A stretch of DNA of 64,000 nt from DAOULY01 sp034414595 (GTDB taxonomy: Bacteria; Chloroflexota; Dehalococcoidia; SZUA-161; JAUWZY01), in contig DAOULY010000002.1 of the NCBI GenBank assembly GCA_034414595.1, forward strand, positions 62,001-126,000, given 5' to 3'. The notes under the pieces were generated by a model. The model saw nothing but the letters and a program-made list of their open reading frames with translations. It did not search any database and was not told the DNA's origin. Each line of letters starts with the position of its first letter. The first letter of the stretch is position 1. Made by a program: the position numbers and the translations under genes. Below are positions 60,753 to 64,000 of the stretch, in pieces.

Positions 60753-61637
60753 ATGGCGGAAAAGAAAGAATATTGGAGATGGCTGGAATCGAGGTGGACC
60801 AATCCAGACATAGATTGGAAGCAGGCCAAAATCATCACTGCCGGCGTTGATGTCGGCTCAGTGAGCACCCAGGCTGTGATCATGGCTGACGGCCAGCTCT
60901 ACGCCTATGCCAACATGCGCACCGGGTCAGACAGCCCCGAGAGCGCCAATAATGGGATGAATCGGGCCCTAGAGGGGACCGGTATGACCGTCAATGACAT
61001 CCATTATTGCATCGGCACCGGCTACGGACGGGTCAATGTTCCCTTCGCTCATCGGACCATAACCGAGATCGCCTGCCACGCCCGTGGCGCCAACTTCATG
61101 TACGGGCCCACGGTGAGAACGGTTCTCGATATGGGTGGCCAGGACTGCAAGGCCATCCGCACCGATGAGAAAGGAAAGGTGCTCACCTTCTTGATGAACG
61201 ACAAGTGCGCCGCCGGCACAGGACGAGGTATGGAGGTCTTCTCTGACCTTCTGGGTGTGTCCATCAACGATGTCGGCGGGATGTCGCTGCAAGTGGACGA
61301 GGAGCCACCTCCAGTAGCGAGCACCTGCGTGATCTTCGCCAAATCTGAGGCCACCGGGCTGCTCAAGGAGGGATGGCCCACGGAGAAGGTCCTGGCTGCC
61401 TATTGTTCCGCCATGGCCCACAGAGTATACACTCTTCTGGAGCGCATCGGTGTAGAGAAGGATTTCGCCATCACCGGCGGCATCGCCAAGAACATCGGCG
61501 TGGTCAGCAGGCTGGAGAAAGAATTGGGGCTCAAGGCTCTGCCTGGGAAATATGATACGCAGATCGCCGGCGGCCTCGGCGCTGCTCTGTTCGCCAAGGG
61601 ACTTGTGGAACGGGAACAGGCTGCCAAAGCCGCCTGA
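60753..61637 (+). CDS. bzdQ: Benzoyl-CoA reductase ATPase subunit, BzdQ type
   Basis: The 294-residue second ATPase subunit has an extra N-terminal segment (EYWRWLESRWTNPDIDW) before AGVDVGSVSTQAVI. Cluster ligands lie in NDKCAAGTGRG and ASTCVIFAKSEA, and FAITGGIAKNIGV is the usual motif. It would pair with BzdP to bridge one [4Fe-4S] cluster and feed electrons to the catalytic subunits. Lengths of both ATPases match the Azoarcus Bzd type. TGGAGGT precedes the ATG. Confidence 0.87.
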   Translation: MAEKKEYWRWLESRWTNPDIDWKQAKIITAGVDVGSVSTQAVIMADGQLYAYANMRTGSDSPESANNGMNRALEGTGMTVNDIHYCIGTGYGRVNVPFAHRTITEIACHARGANFMYGPTVRTVLDMGGQDCKAIRTDEKGKVLTFLMNDKCAAGTGRGMEVFSDLLGVSINDVGGMSLQVDEEPPPVASTCVIFAKSEATGLLKEGWPTEKVLAAYCSAMAHRVYTLLERIGVEKDFAITGGIAKNIGVVSRLEKELGLKALPGKYDTQIAGGLGAALFAKGLVEREQAAKAA

Positions 61638-61649
61638 AAGGGGTAACCT

Positions 61650-61976
61650 ATGCTGGCCAATTATGGCTATAAGGATGGCTCCGGGGAATACTTCATCACC
61701 ATCGATACTGACAAGTGCGATGGCTGTGCTGCCTGTGTTACCGCCTGCCCCTACGGCGCCTTTGAAGTAGGTGAGGACCTTAATGACCCATTCCGTGAAG
61801 AGCCCGTGGCCTCAGTCAGCGACACGCAACGGAAAAAGCTGAGATATACCTGTGCTTCCTGCAAGCCATACTTGACCACGCTCTCGGGAGTGCAAACAGA
61901 GGTCTCGCTTCGGGAGATGAAGAACTTGCCCTGCGTCGCTGCCTGTGGACCTGGGGCCATAGCCCATTCATGGTAG
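61650..61976 (+). CDS. Two-cluster ferredoxin
   Basis: The 108-residue ferredoxin has one standard cluster motif, CDGCAACVTACP (near residues 23-34), and an atypical second set, CASCKPY near 61-67 with CVAACGPG near 92-99, separated by an insertion of about 27 residues. It is probably the direct electron donor to benzoyl-CoA reductase, like BzdM, and it sits between the ATPase subunits and the flavoprotein that would reduce it. Confidence 0.85.
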   Translation: MLANYGYKDGSGEYFITIDTDKCDGCAACVTACPYGAFEVGEDLNDPFREEPVASVSDTQRKKLRYTCASCKPYLTTLSGVQTEVSLREMKNLPCVAACGPGAIAHSW

Positions 61977-62006
61977 CCACCTCAAGTGCAACGGGGGTGA
62001 CGAGAG

Positions 62007-64000
62007 ATGGTAACTCTTGTTATAGATGATATCGAGGTCCAAGCTGAAGAAGGAGAAACAGTATTAGCAGCAGCTCAGAGGGCCGGCATCTACATCCCGG
62101 CCCTTTGTTATCATCCCGACTTGCCTCCATTCCAGGGATTGGCAGCGGCAGAGGTACTCTATCGCGGCCCTGAAGCTATCAAAGCCGACTCCACTAAAGA
62201 ATACCAGGGCTGCCAGCTCTGCTTAGTGCAGATAGAAGGCCAGGATGGCTTCCCCACAGCATGCACCACCCCAGTGAGCCAGGGCTTAGTGGTCCATACC
62301 AACACCCCGGAAATCCAGGAGCTCCGCCGCGACAATCTGGTGACCATTCTCGCTGACCATCCCCACAACTGTCTGGTATGTGCCCAGAGGGAGGGTTGCA
62401 GTTTAACTCAATGTTCCAGCAACGTGCCCGAGCTGGAGCGTTGCTGCCCCAAGTTCAATAACTGCGAATTGCGCAAGGTCGCTGAGCATATCGGGATCAG
62501 GCCCGATATCTCACGCTACACCTACTTGGATCTTCCCGTTGTCAAGGATGAGCCTCTATTTGAACGAAACTACAACCTGTGCATCGGGTGCACCCGCTGC
62601 GTCAGGGTATGCCAGGATGTCCGCGGCATCAAGGCCCTGGGCTTCGTTTACGTCGATGGCAAGAGCGTTGTCGGCTCTATGGCCCCGACCCTTGCCGATT
62701 CCGGATGTAAGTTCTGTGGCGCCTGCGTTGAGGTCTGCCCCACCGGCGCTCTGATGGACAAGGAGCTCAAGGGCGAGCGCGAGGCCGCACTTGTCCCCTG
62801 TAAGAATACCTGTCCTGCTGGTATAGATGTCCCCCGCTACGTACACCTCATCGCCGAGGGCCAATTTGCCGAAGCTGTCGCCGTAGTTCGAGAACGTGCT
62901 CCTTTTCCCTTGACTCTAGGCCATATTTGCCACCGCCCCTGCGAGATGGAGTGCCGCCGCGGTCAGGTGAACGAGGCCATCGCCATTTGTGACCTCAAGC
63001 GCTTCGCCGCCGAGAACGATACCGGGCTCTGGCAGCAGAACCTGAAGCCAGCCCAGGCCACGGGGAAGCGTGTTGCCGTGGTCGGCTCAGGACCAGCAGG
63101 TTTGACCGCAGCTTACTATCTGTCCCGGTTGGGACACTCCGTCACTGTATTTGAGAAACACCCCGAACCCGGGGGTATGCTGCGGCTGTGTATCCCCGAA
63201 TATCGCCTGCCTAAAGAGGTGCTCAAGCGAGATATCGATAACATCCTATCCCAGGGTATAGAGCTCAGGACCAATACCGCCATCGGCGATGGTCTGAGCA
63301 TCGCTGATCTCAAGGAACAGGGCTACCAAGCGATATTTCTGGCCCCTGGTGCCCAGCTCAGCCGAAGGCTGAATGTGGAGGGTACCGACCTCGATGGTGT
63401 CCTCTGGGGCGTCGAGTTCCTGCGCGATGTCAGTCTCGGCCGTCCTGTTCAGGTCGCGGATCGCGTTCTGGTTATTGGCGGCGGTGGTGTGGCCATCGAT
63501 GTCGCTTTGACCACCCTCCGCCTCGGGGCCAAGGAGGTCCAGCTGGCCTGCCTGGAATGCCGGGAAGAGATGCCGGCACATGAAAGGGAAATCATAGAGG
63601 CCATGGAGGAGGGCGTCAGCGTTAACTGCTCCTGGGGTGTGAAGCAGGTCACCAGCTCCAATGGCAAGGTCGGCGGAGTGGACCTGATCTGCTGCACCTC
63701 TGTATTCGATGCCGAGGGAAGGTTTAACCCCTGCTATGATGAATCTGTGACCACATCCATAGCCACCGACATGGTGATTCTGGCTATCGGCCAGGCTGTA
63801 GACCTTTCCTTTTTAGGTGAAGAGAGCGCCTGGGCCAGCAGAGGCTTGCTGAAGGTCGATGACGCCCAGGCCGTTGCTGCCGATGGGGTCTTCGCCGGCG
63901 GCGATGCTGTCCTTGGACCGGCTTCTGTCATCGAGGCCATTGACACGGGCCGGAAGGCCGCCAGCAGCATCGATAGGTATCTGGGTAGCAGCGGTATCAT
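62007..64000 (+). CDS. NuoG-like plus GltD-type NAD(P)H:acceptor oxidoreductase (3' cut)
   Basis: The frame is open from ATG 62007 to the window edge (664 codons). The N-terminus is NuoG/HydA-like: [2Fe-2S] ligands C34, C69, C72 and C86; an HxxxC-type cluster around H118/C122/C125/C131; and two [4Fe-4S] motifs at C192-C202 and C234-C244. From about 265 a GltD-type module follows (CKNTCPAGIDVPRY, FAD motif GSGPAG, NAD(P) motif GGGGVA, then FAGGDAV). The same module is inserted in the Mo fusion at 6742. It probably moves electrons from NAD(P)H to the adjacent ferredoxin for ring reduction, the role proposed for BzdV; further domains may lie beyond the edge. Confidence 0.85.
   Translation, partial: MVTLVIDDIEVQAEEGETVLAAAQRAGIYIPALCYHPDLPPFQGLAAAEVLYRGPEAIKADSTKEYQGCQLCLVQIEGQDGFPTACTTPVSQGLVVHTNTPEIQELRRDNLVTILADHPHNCLVCAQREGCSLTQCSSNVPELERCCPKFNNCELRKVAEHIGIRPDISRYTYLDLPVVKDEPLFERNYNLCIGCTRCVRVCQDVRGIKALGFVYVDGKSVVGSMAPTLADSGCKFCGACVEVCPTGALMDKELKGEREAALVPCKNTCPAGIDVPRYVHLIAEGQFAEAVAVVRERAPFPLTLGHICHRPCEMECRRGQVNEAIAICDLKRFAAENDTGLWQQNLKPAQATGKRVAVVGSGPAGLTAAYYLSRLGHSVTVFEKHPEPGGMLRLCIPEYRLPKEVLKRDIDNILSQGIELRTNTAIGDGLSIADLKEQGYQAIFLAPGAQLSRRLNVEGTDLDGVLWGVEFLRDVSLGRPVQVADRVLVIGGGGVAIDVALTTLRLGAKEVQLACLECREEMPAHEREIIEAMEEGVSVNCSWGVKQVTSSNGKVGGVDLICCTSVFDAEGRFNPCYDESVTTSIATDMVILAIGQAVDLSFLGEESAWASRGLLKVDDAQAVAADGVFAGGDAVLGPASVIEAIDTGRKAASSIDRYLGSSGI

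Noticed and set aside
1..64000. tRNA, rRNA, CRISPR array, insertion sequence or prophage
   Set aside because: No cloverleaf, rRNA core motif, regularly spaced repeat series, transposase or phage structural gene was recognised by eye.

Overview
The window is about 64 kb of bacterial DNA of moderate to high GC. It is dense with genes and carries consensus sigma-70-type promoters (several TTGACA-N17-TATAAT-like pairs). No rRNA, tRNA, CRISPR array or transposase was seen. The content points to a strict anaerobe that degrades aromatic or cyclic compounds: an ATP-dependent (class I, Bzd-type) benzoyl-CoA reductase cluster, a second BcrB/BcrC-like pair, molybdopterin oxidoreductases, a B12-dependent acyl-CoA mutase and an acetone-carboxylase-like enzyme. 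An uncultured Chloroflexota (Dehalococcoidia-like) lineage is my best guess; that is inference from gene content, not a phylogenetic result.

Layout. 0.6-2.4 kb: a cysteine-pair AbrB-like regulator and arsM behind a strong promoter with an operator-like inverted repeat, then a GyrI-like protein. 2.6-4.3 kb: a large DUF4365-like protein. 4.4-10.5 kb: two divergent molybdopterin oxidoreductases; the rightward one has a complete GltD-type FAD/NAD(P) module inserted inside its N-terminal Fe-S motif, and a decayed copy of its C-terminus follows. 10.6-15.3 kb: cysteine desulfurase, two 2-hydroxyacyl-CoA-dehydratase/BcrBC-like proteins and a DUF89 protein. 15.3-31 kb: mostly housekeeping (bL25, UvrC, Rel, HisS, RF1, PrmC) plus small unknowns and an ABC exporter. 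31-36 kb: a PEP-utilising mobile-domain protein behind a leader with an internal terminator, a B12-dependent mutase with an altered active site, two gene relics joined at a rearrangement scar, and a GuaB3-like IMP dehydrogenase. 37-40.5 kb: a three-gene cassette (ParB-like, nuclease-like candidate, DNA methyltransferase) bounded by a 17-bp direct repeat. 40.5-43.4 kb: SfsA, an O-methyltransferase and GalT. 43.4-50.6 kb: an operon of acetone/acetophenone-carboxylase-like subunits, a phytoene-desaturase-like FAD protein and a UPF0261 protein. 51.2-54.9 kb: an SDR, a MetE-like protein and a second FAD protein. 55.1-64 kb: dienoyl-CoA hydratase, BCR subunits with the BzdO-like subunit doubled, both ATPase subunits, a ferredoxin and a NuoG-GltD-type electron-input flavoprotein cut by the window edge.

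How it fits together. In the last 9 kb the flavoprotein could pass electrons from NAD(P)H through the two-cluster ferredoxin to the BzdPQ ATPases and on to BzdN/BzdO, which reduce the aromatic ring; the hydratase would take the dienoyl-CoA product. The same GltD-type module occurs in the Mo fusion at 6.7 kb, so this lineage appears to reuse one electron-input module in different redox enzymes. The carboxylase and FAD-protein operons upstream could supply or process acyl-CoA substrates, but their substrates cannot be read from the sequence.
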